A DNA stretch of 64,000 bases, taken from contig CM075653.1 of assembly GCA_037953625.1 (NCBI GenBank), positions 9,858,001 through 9,922,000 on the forward strand. Direction: 5' to 3'. This DNA comes from Crotalaria pallida. Taxonomy: Eukaryota > Streptophyta > Magnoliopsida > Fabales > Fabaceae. This document shows positions 36,679-46,740 of this stretch, one piece after another. The position numbers were made by a program, and so were the translations under genes. Position 1 is the stretch's first letter. Each line of letters starts with the position of its first letter. The notes below the pieces were generated by a model. That model did not search any database, was not told the DNA's origin, and saw only the letters and a list, made by a program, of their open reading frames with translations.

Positions 36679-38386
36679 TGTTGGTTTTGGCCTCAAAATC
36701 TCGAGAGGGGGGTGAATCGAGTTTTATTATGTATTGAAAAATTCGTACCAAATTAAAAATTGTTTTGAGACAGAGAGATTAAACGATTGTTATGGATCGC
36801 GAAAACGATAGAAAATATAATCGAGTAGCGCGGAAACGTAAATAAAGTAAATATGCGGAAAGTAAAAGATAAGGGTTAGAAAAGCTTGCACCGGTGAATT
36901 TTATACTGGTTCAGCCTTCCCGTCGAAAGGCCTAGTCCAGTCCCCAAGCGACCCGCCTGAGAGTTCTTATAACCAAGCAATAGAGCCGCACCCTATTACA
37001 ACCAAGAGCACCCCGCAAACTACTAGGAACCTCCGTTCGCTAGGGGCCTCAATCACACAGCAGGGTTCCTCGCCCTACGACGTATCAAACGTCCACTAAG
37101 GGATTCTCTCCCTAACCACTAAGGTTTAGAACGAATATGATTGTGATTACAATAGCTTTGTGTGTTCTTAAAACACAGATACAACAATATGCTCTATGAT
37201 AGTGAAGTAGTGTTTCTCTAGATGTTACTCAGCCAATAAGGATTTGTTCTTCAAAAAGTATGAACGATGAAAAGCAGAAGACTTGAGAAGAAGAAGAGAG
37301 AAAACGTGCAGAGCAAAAAGAATGAATGAAAAACTATCTGATCCTGAAAAATGTTGGAGTGATTGATTTAAAAAGAAAACCAATTTGAATCAACAATGAT
37401 TTTGAATTAAGTAAAACAAATCAAAAATAGAATAATAAAAGATTTGTAATAAGTTTTAAAATCAAAATAAAATAAAGATTTGATTCTTAAAACCAAAAAG
37501 GAAATAATTCAAATTTAAAATCATTTTCGAATTTTATAAAATATATCAGAATCTTTTATATAAAAACAAATCAGGAAATAATAAAAATGATTCTGACACG
37601 TTTTTCAATAAATCAAGAAATAATCGATTACATAGAAGCAATAATCGATTACTTCTACAAAAATAGAAATTCTTAAAACATTTGAAAAACATGTAATCGA
37701 TTAGGCTAAGAATAGTTAATCGATTACATCACTCCTGTTCATTATGTGATGCAACTATAATAATCGATTACACTCATAAGTTAATCGATTACCAAGCCTC
37801 TGTTTTGCATATGATGCAACATCATGTAATCGATTACTACAAAACTTGTAACCGATTACAAAGCCTCTGAAAAATATATGATGCAACAATTATAATCGAT
37901 TACTTGACCAATGTAATCGATTACTTCCATAAGAAAGTAACTGATTAACAAAAATCACTTAATCGATTACAACCTCTCTGATTTTTCTATGATGCAACAA
38001 AGTTAATCGATTACTTTAGCAAATAATCGATTACTCCCTCTTGCACACATACAAATATACAGAGTTTTGTAACATCAATTATTTTACTAAGGTTAAATGC
38101 AGAAAACACATTTTTCATGCAAAAACACATTTTTCCTTCTTATCTAAAAATGAAAAACTTATTGGCTTTATAACTACTTAAAGAAACAAAAACTCCATTA
38201 CCTTACATTTTGATCTAAAGAGAAGGTTTCTATTCTATGCTTGCTTGAGTCTTCAATCTTGAGACTTGGCTTGCACTTGTGAGCTTGAGCTTGAGTTGGC
38301 TTGTTATCATCAAAACATATAAATGAATTCCTTTGAAGTCCATAGAGAGTTTGAAGCATGCCTTCCAACCAGCTTGACTTCCAACA
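36679..38386 (-). mobile_element. 3' LTR of the copia element
   Basis: Minus strand TGTTGGAAGTCAAGC...GGCCAAAACCAACA. Contains the palindrome cluster 37619-38034 and, nearer its end, a GC-rich stretch with CTGAACCAGTATAAAA (about 36916-36902), a string common in plant copia LTRs. Confidence 0.95.
37619..38034. repeat. Palindrome cluster (ATCGAT type) in copia 3' LTR
   Basis: About 13 copies of GTAATCGATTAC or close variants in 416 bp, arranged mostly as pairs. Pairs are separated by CCTCTG...TATGATGCAAC spacers that recur four times. Decayed copies include TAACCGATTAC and AACTGATTA. Confidence 0.9.
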
Positions 38387-38400
38387 CTCCCCCTTTTTGA
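38387..38400 (-). other. Polypurine tract of the copia element
   Basis: On the minus strand CAAAAAGGGGGAG directly precedes the LTR start TGTTGG. Confidence 0.85.
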
Positions 38401-38762
38401 TGATGACAAACAACCATTCTGATATGCTCTTTATTATCTGCATCACAAGTGTTATACAAGCATAAATAGATATATAATAATAAAACCTTTCTTAGAATCA
38501 TTAAATACAGGAAAAATAATGGATTATTTCATCTCCCCTTGTATGAATGCTTAAAAAATATATTATTTTTGAACCAAGCATCCTTCCAGAATAATGGATT
38601 ATATCTTCTCCCCCGGAATGTATTAGCCAACAAAAATTAGCCAATATATCAGATATCAGAATCTCTCTCCCCCTTTTGTAATCATCAAAAAGATGTGCAA
38701 TCTCCCCCTGAAACACTAAGAAGATGCATCAATAATAACATGAGATATAAAGATTCACATAT

Positions 38763-41700
38763 TCAAAAGAGGTGAGAGGCAGAAGCTAGACCAATTTCTC
38801 TATGAATGAAAAAGAAATTTTCTTTTGGAAGCGGTTTCGTAAAGATATCAGCCAACTGCCGCGAAGTATCAACATACTCTATAATGCAATCACCCTTCTG
38901 AATATGATCACGAATAAAATGGTGTCGAATCTCGATATGCTTCGTGCGAGAATGTTGCACTGGGTTTTTGGTAATAGAAATAGCACTGGTATTATCACAT
39001 TTAATAGGAATGTGATCTAGACTTACACCAAAGTCTAGGAGTTGTTGTTTTAACCATAAAATCTGAGCGCAACAACTACCCGCGGCTACATATTCAGCCT
39101 CAGCTGTAGATAGGGCAACACTAGACTGTTTCTTACTAGCCCATGATACCAATGAATTGCTAAGAAGATGACAAGTGCCGCTAGTGCTTTTTCTATCTAC
39201 TTTGCAACCAGCAAAGTCAGAATCAGAATATCCAACAAGATTACAAGATGAACCTTTGTGGTACCACAAACCCATATCAGTTGTGCCAGACAGATATTTC
39301 ATTATACGCTTGGCAGCAACCATGTGCGTTTCTTTTGGATTCGACTGGAACCGAGCACAAAGACACACACTAAACATGATATCCGGCCTACTTGCCGTTA
39401 AATAGAGAAGGGATCCGATAATACCTCGATACTTTGTTATTTCTATGGATTTACCTCCTTCGTCTTTGTCCAAGTAGCATGATGTGCTTATCGGTGTTGC
39501 AACTGCCTTGGCCTTATCCATGCCAAATCTTTTCAGTAATTCTTTGCAGTATTTTGTTTGACTAATGAAGATTCCATCCTTTGCTTGCTTTATTTGTAAT
39601 CCCAGGAAAAAGTTCAGCTCGCCCATCATAGACATTTCGAACTCTTCCTGCATCATACTAGAAAATTCCTTGCAAAGGATTTCATTAGTAGCACCGAATA
39701 TAATATCATCTACATAAATCTGAACTAAAAGAATGTCCTTTCCTTTCTTTTTGATAAAAAGTGTGTTGTCAACCTTCCCTCTTTCAAAGTTATTTTCCAG
39801 TAAAAATTTGCTAAGACGGTCGTACCACGCTCTAGGAGCTTGTTTTAGACCATACAAAGCCTTTTTCAATTTGTAAACATAATCAGGGTGTTCATAACTT
39901 TCAAAGCCAGGCGGTTGACACACATAAACTTCTTCATTTATAAAACCATTAAGAAAGACACTCTTTACGTCCATTTGATATAATTTAAAATCTAGAATAC
40001 ATGCAAATGCTAATAGCAGTCTTATGGCTTCCAACCTAGCAACAGGGGCAAATGTTTCCTCATAATCTATCCCCTCTTCCTGATTGTAACCTTGTGCAAC
40101 TAGCCTAGATTTGTTTCGAACAATTAAACCAGCCTCATCAAGTTTATTTTTATAAATCCACTTAGTTCCAATAATCGGATGAGACTCAGGCCTAGGAACA
40201 AGTTCCCACACCTGATTTCTTTCGAACTGGTTTAATTCCTCTTGCATTGTCAAAAGCCAATGCTCATCAAGCATAGCCTCAAAATAATTCTTTGGCTCTA
40301 CTTGAGAAACAAATGCAAAGAAGTTACACAGATTGCTAATAGAGTTGCGAGTACTTACACCTTTTGAAATGTCTCCGATGATCTGATCAATAGGATGGTG
40401 CCTTGATGTTTTACACTCCTTAGGCAAATCAGCGTTGAGTTCCATTGATTGTTCTTGATTTTTCTCCTCAACATTTTCAACTGAATTTCCATTGCTTTCG
40501 GAATGATCCTTCGTTTTAGCATTTGGCTCCTCATCCTCATCAATAAATAAATCTCCAAGAATACCTGAAATTTCATTAACAGATACCTTTCCCAACCTTC
40601 TCGGATCGGATTCGTCAAATGATACATGAATAGATTCTTCAATAGTATTACGAGATTTATTGTATATCCTATATGCTTTGCTCGATGCAGAATAACCAAG
40701 GAATATACCCTCATCAGCTCTAGCCTCAAAAGATCCTAGATTTTCTCTACCATTATTATGCACAAAACATTTACATCCAAAAACTCGAAGATGGGAAATA
40801 TTAGGTTTTCTCCCCTTGTACAGCTCATAGGGGGTTTTCTTTAAAATAGGCCTAATCAAAACACGGTTCATAACATAACAAGCTGTACTCACTGCATCGG
40901 CCCAAAAATATGCAGGCAAATTCATGTCATTAAGCATTATTCTAGAAAGCTCTTTTAATGAACGATTTTTCCTCTCCACAACCCCATTTTGCTCTGAAGT
41001 CCTTGGAGCTGAAAAATAATGCTTAATTCCATGTTTTTCGCAAAACTTTTCAAAACTATGATTTTTTAATTCTCCACCATGATCAGTTCTAATGGATGCA
41101 ATGCTCAAATGCAATTGGTTTTGAATAATCTTGGCTAGCTTTTTAAATTCATGAAATGCGTCATTTTTATGAGTAATAAAAAGTGTCCATGTATACCTAG
41201 AATAGTCATCCATAATGACCAAACAATAATAGTTGCCACCAAAGCTTTTAGTTTGACACGGTCCAAAAAGATCCATATGTAAAAGTTCCAAAGGCCTTTG
41301 GGTTGAAACAAGGTTTTTAGAAGGAAAATTGGCCCTTGTGAGTTTTGATTTTGAACAAGGATCACATTTTTCAGAAAAAGTAAAATTTTGCTTTGGCAAA
41401 CCAACTACTAAGTTTTTAGAAGAAATTTTATTTAAATGAGCCATGTGGATGTGACCTATTCTACGATGCCACAGCCACGATTCATCCTCTTTAGATAATA
41501 AACATTTCGCATCATTTGAGGGAATTGAATCAAAATCAATAATATAAACATTGTTTATCCTGCGAGCAATTAGCTTAATAAGATTATCAATTTTTCCCTC
41601 GATAATACATCTATCAGAATCAAAAATAACCCTATTGCCCTTATCACACAATTGACTAATACTTAGTAAATTGTGCTTTAGGCCCTCAACATGTAAAACA

Positions 41701-41855
41701 TTTTCAATGCAAGGGTTAGGAGGTATACCAATTTTACCGATTCCGATGATCTTTCCTTGATTGTTATCTCCGAAGGTCACATGTCCTTGGTCCTTAGCCA
41801 CGAGATGCAAAAATTTTGATTTATCTCCAGTCATATGTTTTGAGCATCCGCTGTC
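38763..41855 (-). CDS. Copia Pol polyprotein (protease, integrase, RT, RNase H)
   Basis: About 1030 codons without a stop. In order: aspartic protease (DSGCSKHMTG at the start), pre-integrase zinc domain (LWHRRIGHIHMAHL, CDPCSKSK), integrase core (HMDLFGPCQT, DHGGELKN, SEQNGVVERKNRSL), reverse transcriptase (GTKWIYKNKLDEAG, LYQMDVKSVFLNG, catalytic YVDDIIFGATN at about 39726-39694) and RNase H (GYSDSDFAGC, STAEAEYVAAG, HIEIRHHFIRDH). Ends PLPKEN...IGLASASHLF as in intact relatives. No frame lesion inside, so likely functional protein. It is in the same frame as gag but separated from it by three stops (41892-41909), so the start of pol cannot be fixed; the first codon here is Asp of the protease motif. 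Confidence 0.95.
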   Translation of the reverse strand, partial: DSGCSKHMTGDKSKFLHLVAKDQGHVTFGDNNQGKIIGIGKIGIPPNPCIENVLHVEGLKHNLLSISQLCDKGNRVIFDSDRCIIEGKIDNLIKLIARRINNVYIIDFDSIPSNDAKCLLSKEDESWLWHRRIGHIHMAHLNKISSKNLVVGLPKQNFTFSEKCDPCSKSKLTRANFPSKNLVSTQRPLELLHMDLFGPCQTKSFGGNYYCLVIMDDYSRYTWTLFITHKNDAFHEFKKLAKIIQNQLHLSIASIRTDHGGELKNHSFEKFCEKHGIKHYFSAPRTSEQNGVVERKNRSLKELSRIMLNDMNLPAYFWADAVSTACYVMNRVLIRPILKKTPYELYKGRKPNISHLRVFGCKCFVHNNGRENLGSFEARADEGIFLGYSASSKAYRIYNKSRNTIEESIHVSFDESDPRRLGKVSVNEISGILGDLFIDEDEEPNAKTKDHSESNGNSVENVEEKNQEQSMELNADLPKECKTSRHHPIDQIIGDISKGVSTRNSISNLCNFFAFVSQVEPKNYFEAMLDEHWLLTMQEELNQFERNQVWELVPRPESHPIIGTKWIYKNKLDEAGLIVRNKSRLVAQGYNQEEGIDYEETFAPVARLEAIRLLLAFACILDFKLYQMDVKSVFLNGFINEEVYVCQPPGFESYEHPDYVYKLKKALYGLKQAPRAWYDRLSKFLLENNFERGKVDNTLFIKKKGKDILLVQIYVDDIIFGATNEILCKEFSSMMQEEFEMSMMGELNFFLGLQIKQAKDGIFISQTKYCKELLKRFGMDKAKAVATPISTSCYLDKDEGGKSIEITKYRGIIGSLLYLTASRPDIMFSVCLCARFQSNPKETHMVAAKRIMKYLSGTTDMGLWYHKGSSCNLVGYSDSDFAGCKVDRKSTSGTCHLLSNSLVSWASKKQSSVALSTAEAEYVAAGSCCAQILWLKQQLLDFGVSLDHIPIKCDNTSAISITKNPVQHSRTKHIEIRHHFIRDHIQKGDCIIEYVDTSRQLADIFTKPLPKENFFFIHREIGLASASHLF

Positions 41856-41906
41856 CAAGTACCACCAAGACTTCCTTCCTTCCGGAGTAACCTACAATCA
41901 AAGAAT

Positions 41907-43622
41907 TCAAGGTTTCTTTTTAGGTACCCATATCTTTTTGGGTCCTTGAGCGTTAGTATAGCCATAGTTTAAGTCATGCCACCTTCTAGCTTCATTGTTC
42001 GGTTTAACGAACTTCACTTTTCGGTGTATGCATTCATGTGCACCATGGCCCTTTTTACCACAAATATGACATATAATAAGAGGTTTCTTATGATTACTGG
42101 CAAGGACAAAAATGGTACTAAGTTTCTTTTGATGCCTACCGGGTTGATATCCTAAACCCGCTCTATTAAAGAAACATTTTTGCCTACCTAACATTAAATT
42201 TAAAGTATTTCTACCTTTTGTAAATTTAGCAAGGGTTTCTTTTAAATCTTCAATTTCTTTAACCAGATCCTTGCAGAATTTACAAGAAGAAGAACTAGCT
42301 TTAATTTTAATGTCATTACTCGAAGTGTTTGAAGAGTTTTTCAAGGTCAAATTCAGCTCCTTATTTTTATTTTTCAAAAAATCATTTTCTTTTGTAAGCT
42401 CTTTATTCTTTTCTAAAATCGAAGCTGAATTTTTCTTTTCTAGAGAAACTAATAAGGATAACCTCATCGATTCCTCATGTAACTCTTCAAATGCTTCTTG
42501 TAATTCATCATAAGAAAAATTGAGTTCAGTGTTTACCTCATTGTCGTGAGCCATCAAGCACAGGTTGGCGGTCTCCTCTTGTTCGTCTGAATCCTCATCC
42601 GAACTTCCATCGTTGTCCAGCCATGCCAAGTATGCTTGCTTTCCCTTCTTTGAACTTGAGGTGCCCTTTACTGAATTCTCTTTCTTCTTCAATTGATAGC
42701 AATCTGCTCGAATGTGACCAGGCTTGCCACACTCATGACATGTGATGGTTGAGCCTCCACTTTTATTGTTGTCTCTTCGATTGAAATTGTTCTTCCTCAG
42801 AAATTTCCCGAACTTCTTCACCAATAGACCCATGTGTTCATCATTGATCAGTTCTTTGTCTGAGTCACTATCTGGTTCAGGTGCTTCAGCTTTGAATGCC
42901 AAGCTTTTGACTTTCTTGTTTTCTTCTTCATGCTGAGCCAACCTCTTCAGTTCACTTTCATGTTCTTGTAATTTTCCAAACAGAGTTGTCAGCGTCATTG
43001 TTGAGAGATTTCTTGATTCAGCGATTGCCGTCACTTTAGGTTGCCAATCTCTTCCCAAACATCTTAGAACTTTGTTGATGAGATCCTCATTGGTGAATTT
43101 CTTCCCCAATGTTGTTAGTTGATTTACTATCATTGTGAAGCGTTTTTGGATCTCTTGAATTGATTTTCCATCCTTCATTCTGAATAACTCATATTCACCA
43201 GTCAGCGTGTTGATTCTTGATCTTTTCACTTCCGTTGTTCCTTCATGCGTGACTTCCAGAGTATCCCACATTTGTTGTGCTGTCTCGCATGTAGAAATCC
43301 TGAAAAACTCATCATAGCTCAAAGCAGATGTTATAATATTTTTCGCTTTCAAGTCGTATTGGACTCTACGTTCCTCCTCCTCCGTCCACTCAGCCATAGG
43401 CTTTTCGACGGTGTTACCATTAACCTCATAGGTAGGAACATAGGGACCATTAACGACGGCATCCCAAACTTTTAATCCTACTCCTTGAATAAAAATTTTC
43501 ATACGGGCTTTCCAATACGCGTACCCTACCCCATCAAACATGGGAGGACGGTTAATAGAACTCCCTTCACCTCCAAACAGAGAGTTTGAAGCCATACTCT
43601 TGAGACGGTTAAGTCTTAACAC
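41907..43622 (-). CDS. Copia Gag protein
   Basis: 571 codons open. The probable start is Met at residue 10 (MASNSLFGGEG, 43595), since the first nine residues follow the PBS closely. The N-terminal half is the copia gag type (RPPMFDGVGYAYWKARM, DUF4219/UBN2-like). There is a CCHC knuckle at about residues 295-308 (CHECGKPGHIRADC), a Lys/Glu-rich coiled coil around 390-440, and a second CCHC (CHICGKKGHGAHEC) near 520. It packages the element RNA. Ends KKIWVPKKKP, then three in-frame stops before pol. Confidence 0.93.
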   Translation of the reverse strand: MLRLNRLKSMASNSLFGGEGSSINRPPMFDGVGYAYWKARMKIFIQGVGLKVWDAVVNGPYVPTYEVNGNTVEKPMAEWTEEEERRVQYDLKAKNIITSALSYDEFFRISTCETAQQMWDTLEVTHEGTTEVKRSRINTLTGEYELFRMKDGKSIQEIQKRFTMIVNQLTTLGKKFTNEDLINKVLRCLGRDWQPKVTAIAESRNLSTMTLTTLFGKLQEHESELKRLAQHEEENKKVKSLAFKAEAPEPDSDSDKELINDEHMGLLVKKFGKFLRKNNFNRRDNNKSGGSTITCHECGKPGHIRADCYQLKKKENSVKGTSSSKKGKQAYLAWLDNDGSSDEDSDEQEETANLCLMAHDNEVNTELNFSYDELQEAFEELHEESMRLSLLVSLEKKNSASILEKNKELTKENDFLKNKNKELNLTLKNSSNTSSNDIKIKASSSSCKFCKDLVKEIEDLKETLAKFTKGRNTLNLMLGRQKCFFNRAGLGYQPGRHQKKLSTIFVLASNHKKPLIICHICGKKGHGAHECIHRKVKFVKPNNEARRWHDLNYGYTNAQGPKKIWVPKKKP

Positions 43623-43631
43623 AAGAGACTA

Positions 43632-43643
43632 GCTCTGATGCCA
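43632..43643 (-). other. Copia primer binding site
   Basis: On the minus strand TGGCATCAGAGC, a one-base variant of the tRNA-iMet complement TGGTATCAGAGC, lies a few bases after the LTR end CCAAAACCAAC. Confidence 0.88.
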
Positions 43644-43646
43644 ATG

Positions 43647-45376
43647 GTTGGTTTTGGCCTCAAAATCTCGAGAGGGGGGGTGAATCGAGTTTTATTATGT
43701 ATTGAAAAATTCATACCAAATTAAAAATTGTTTTGAGACGGAGAGATTAAACGATTGTTATGGATCGCGAAAACGATAGAAAATATAATCGAGTAGCGCG
43801 GAAACGTAAATAAAGTAAATATGCGGAAAGTAAAAGATAAGGGTTAGAAAAGCTTGCACCGGTGAATTTTATACTGGTTCAGCCTTCCCGTCGAAAGGCC
43901 TAGTCCAGTCCCCAAGCGACCCGCCTGAGAGTTCTTATAACCAAGCAATAGAGCCGCACCCTATTACAACCAAGAGCACCCCGCACACTACTAGGAACCT
44001 CCGTTCACTAGGGGCCTCAATCACACAGCAGGGTTCCTCGCCCTACGACGTATCAAACGTCCACTAAGGGATTCTCTCCCTAACCACTAAGGTTTAGAAC
44101 GAATATGATTGTGATTACAATAGCTTTGTGTGTTCTTAAAACACAGATACAACAATATGCTCTATGATAGTGAAGTAGTGTTTCTCTAGATGTTACTCAG
44201 CCAATAAGGATTTGTTCTTCAAAAAGTATGAACGATGAAAAGCAGAAGACTTGAGAAGAAGAAGAGAGAAAACGTGCAGAGCAAAAAGAATGAATGTAAA
44301 ACTATCTGATCGTGAAAAATGTTGGAGTGATTGATTTAAAAAGAAAACCAATTTGAATCAACAATGATTTTGAATTAAGTAAAACAAATCAAAAATAGAA
44401 TAATAAAAGATTTGTAATAAGTTTTAAAATCAAAATAAAATCAAAACGATTTTCGAAATAAAATAAAGATTTGATTCTTAAAACCAAAAAGGAAATAATT
44501 CAAATTTAAAATCATTTTCGAATTTTATAAAATATATCAGAATCTTTTATATAAAAACAAATCAGGAAATAATAAAAATGATTCTGACACGTTTTTCAAT
44601 AAATCAAGAAATAATCGATTACATAGAAGCAATAATCGATTACTTCTACAAAAATAGAAATTCTTAAAACATTTGAAAAACATGTAATCGATTAGGCTAA
44701 GAATAGTTAATCGATTTCATCACTCCTGTTCATTATGTGATGCAACTATAATAATCGATTACACTCAAAGTTAATCGATTACTAAGCCTCTATTTTGCAT
44801 ATGATGCAACGTCATGTAATCGATTACTACAAAACTTGTAACCGATTACAAAGCCTCTGAAAAATATATGATGCAACAATTATAATCGATTACTTGACCA
44901 ATGTAATCGATTACTTCCATAAGAAAGTAACTGATTAACAAAAATCACTTAATCGATTACAACCTCTCTGATTTTTCTATGATGCAACAAAGTTAATCGA
45001 TTACTTTAGCAAATAATCGATTACTCCCTCTTGCACACATACAAATATACAGAGTTTTGTAAAATCAATTATTTTACTAAGGTTAAATGCAGAAAACACA
45101 TTTTTCATGCAAAAACACGTTTTTCCTTCTTCTCTAAAAATGAAAAACTTATTGGCTTTGTAACTACTTAAAGAAACAAAAACTCCATTACCTTACATTT
45201 TGATCTAAAGAGAAGGTTTCTATTCTATGCTTGCTTGAGTCTTCAATCTTGAGACTTGTCTTGCACTTGTGAGCTTGAGCTTGAGTTGGCTTGTTATCAT
45301 CAAAACATATAAATGAATTCCTTTGAAGTCCATAGAGAGTTTGAAGCATGCCTTCCAACCAGCTTGACTTCCAACA
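43647..45376 (-). mobile_element. 5' LTR of the copia element
   Basis: 1730 bp; minus strand TGTTGGAAGTC...CCAAAACCAAC. Nearly identical to the 3' LTR, plus a 23-bp segment absent there. Carries the same ATCGAT palindrome cluster at 44610-45025. Confidence 0.95.
44610..45025. repeat. Palindrome cluster (ATCGAT type) in copia 5' LTR
   Basis: Sister of 37619-38034 with the same pairs and CCTCTG/GATGCAAC spacers. One copy reads TAATCGATTTC. Confidence 0.9.
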
Positions 45377-46434
45377 AAATTATTAAAAGGATCTTTGGAA
45401 TGAGAAATTATAATACAGTACGGATTGTTGGGACAGGAAATGGAAAAGTGCAAGAGGTGAGAAAGTATGAATAAGACTAAGGACGTGGTGTTGTTATGAT
45501 TATGAGATGTGATGTGATATTGCGAAATGAGTAATGAAAGAAATGAATGCGAAGAGAGAGAGAGTGGCACGAATGAAAGTATCACCGTGCAATGACATTG
45601 ATGTTGATAATTATGATGAGGTGAATAATGTTGTGTATCTTGTTATCTTATATATATATTGTTGCGTGCTTGTCTTAATATTGTACATTCTGTAATTCCA
45701 CCCGTCGACGAGAAATCGTTCGGGATCGCTCACTCTCTCTTCTACCCTATTTCTCCTGCTAGTATTCTATACCACACAGCGCAGATGGCGTATAGCATCA
45801 AGATCCTTGTGAGCCCATTGGACGATGGAAGCTGGGAGTTGACTCCAGTCGGCTGGAGGAGAAGTGGACCCATCAGTGTGAAGGTCACTGATCCACTGTT
45901 CATGCTTGAGGGATTGGAAATGCAAGACATGCTGAGTAGGCTCGTGTTGACAGATCAAGAGTTCACGATAAACCCATCGTTCTCCGATGATGACGAAGAA
46001 ATATTTGAAGATGCAGAGGAGCCGTAGGAATTGTCAAGAGTGCTCAGTATTGGTGGTGTCCTGTGGTATAGGTTTTAATTGTGTTTTAAATATGTAATGC
46101 ACTATCTTGAGATGTACTAAGATGAATGCTCAACCTTATGTAACAGTTTATTTGACCTTATGTTTTGGAAGTCTATTACTCTGATAATGTACCCTGTTTT
46201 AGAAGTAACATTTTGATGAATAAAGTAATTTGAGGAAATAAAAGAAAGAGTTCCAAAGTGCGATATTCATAACATCTCGATTTAGAACTCGATGCGTGAT
46301 GCAGACATGAACCATTTGTTGTATAAAGAAACGTTTTAGTATGAAAATGTTTTGATGGGAACGAGTTCATGTCCACGTCACCAACGATGGTTTTAAAAGA
46401 AATTCCTGGATTTTTAGTAAATCGGGGTGTTACA
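45377..46434 (+). mobile_element. 6.5-kb LTR-like element, segment 4 (3' end with ORF)
   Basis: Starts with the copia AAATT duplication and ends CGGGGTGTTACA followed by GGTTC. Contains a small ORF (45785-46027) near its 3' end, in the same relative place as the ORF of the gypsy LTRs, and polyadenylation-like AT-rich text after it. Confidence 0.7.
45785..46027 (+). CDS. Small LTR-encoded ORF (80 aa), possible distant relative of the gypsy LTR ORF
   Basis: Starts MAYSIKILVSPLDDGSWEL, directly after an acceptor-like GCGCAG, and ends with an acidic tail (SDDDEEIFEDAEEP). Compare the gypsy LTR ORF MARYIACIELRPLPSGVW with acidic tail EVEEDPEEAESE. Both begin MA, have a PL..G.W pattern at residues 11-18 followed by G-x-(V/I)-x-V some 12 residues later, and end acidic. 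Similarity is weak and seen by eye only. Base composition is markedly less AT-rich than the flanks, which supports a real coding stretch. Function unknown. Confidence 0.5.
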   Translation: MAYSIKILVSPLDDGSWELTPVGWRRSGPISVKVTDPLFMLEGLEMQDMLSRLVLTDQEFTINPSFSDDDEEIFEDAEEP

Positions 46435-46633
46435 GGTTCCTTGAGTTGTTAAAAGTTATGTTTTATGCATAATTTATGAGATTGTTGAATTCTCTGAGTT
46501 TTGATCTGATTTCAGTGTTGGAGCATGTTTGTTTTATGACATTTGACCTCTGTGAATGTTGGTTTTGAGTTAGAATAGATTAGAATTGAAAATGGTATGT
46601 TAAAACCCAGTTTTTCTGCATTCTGCTGATATA

Positions 46634-46740
46634 GGTAATCGATTACCACAACAAGGTAATCGATTACTCCTCTGTATCTGATACAAAAATTTGAAAAATA
46701 TATGTGGTAATTGATTACCAGTACATGATAATCGATTACC
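46634..46740. repeat. Intronic palindrome cluster (ATCGAT type), old gypsy 3' LTR
   Basis: GGTAATCGATTACC, GGTAATCGATTACT, GGTAATTGATTACC (CG changed to TG) and GATAATCGATTACC. Offset 1.36-1.47 kb in the rejoined LTR, the same offset where the 5' LTR has CTCGAG palindromes. The spacer CCTCTGTATCTGATACAAAAATT resembles the copia spacer. Confidence 0.88.

Larger units (their letters stand above)
36679..45376 (-). mobile_element. Ty1/copia retrotransposon, near-complete (minus strand)
   Basis: 8.7 kb with AAATT duplicated at 36674-36678 and 45377-45381, two LTRs of 1.7 kb that look about 99% identical by eye apart from one 23-bp indel (present near 44442, absent near 37460), PBS, PPT, and long gag and pol frames. 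The gag type with two zinc knuckles and the long pol suggest a Sire/Maximus- or Tork-like lineage; I cannot decide between them without a tree. A young insertion. Confidence 0.95.

Noticed and set aside
37619..38034. CRISPR-like array of short repeats
   Set aside because: Palindromic units of 12 bp with irregular spacing in a plant LTR, no cas genes, duplicated in both LTRs; not CRISPR.
38802..39405. Plus-strand frames opposite copia pol
   Set aside because: Shadows of the intact minus-strand RNase H/RT coding sequence.
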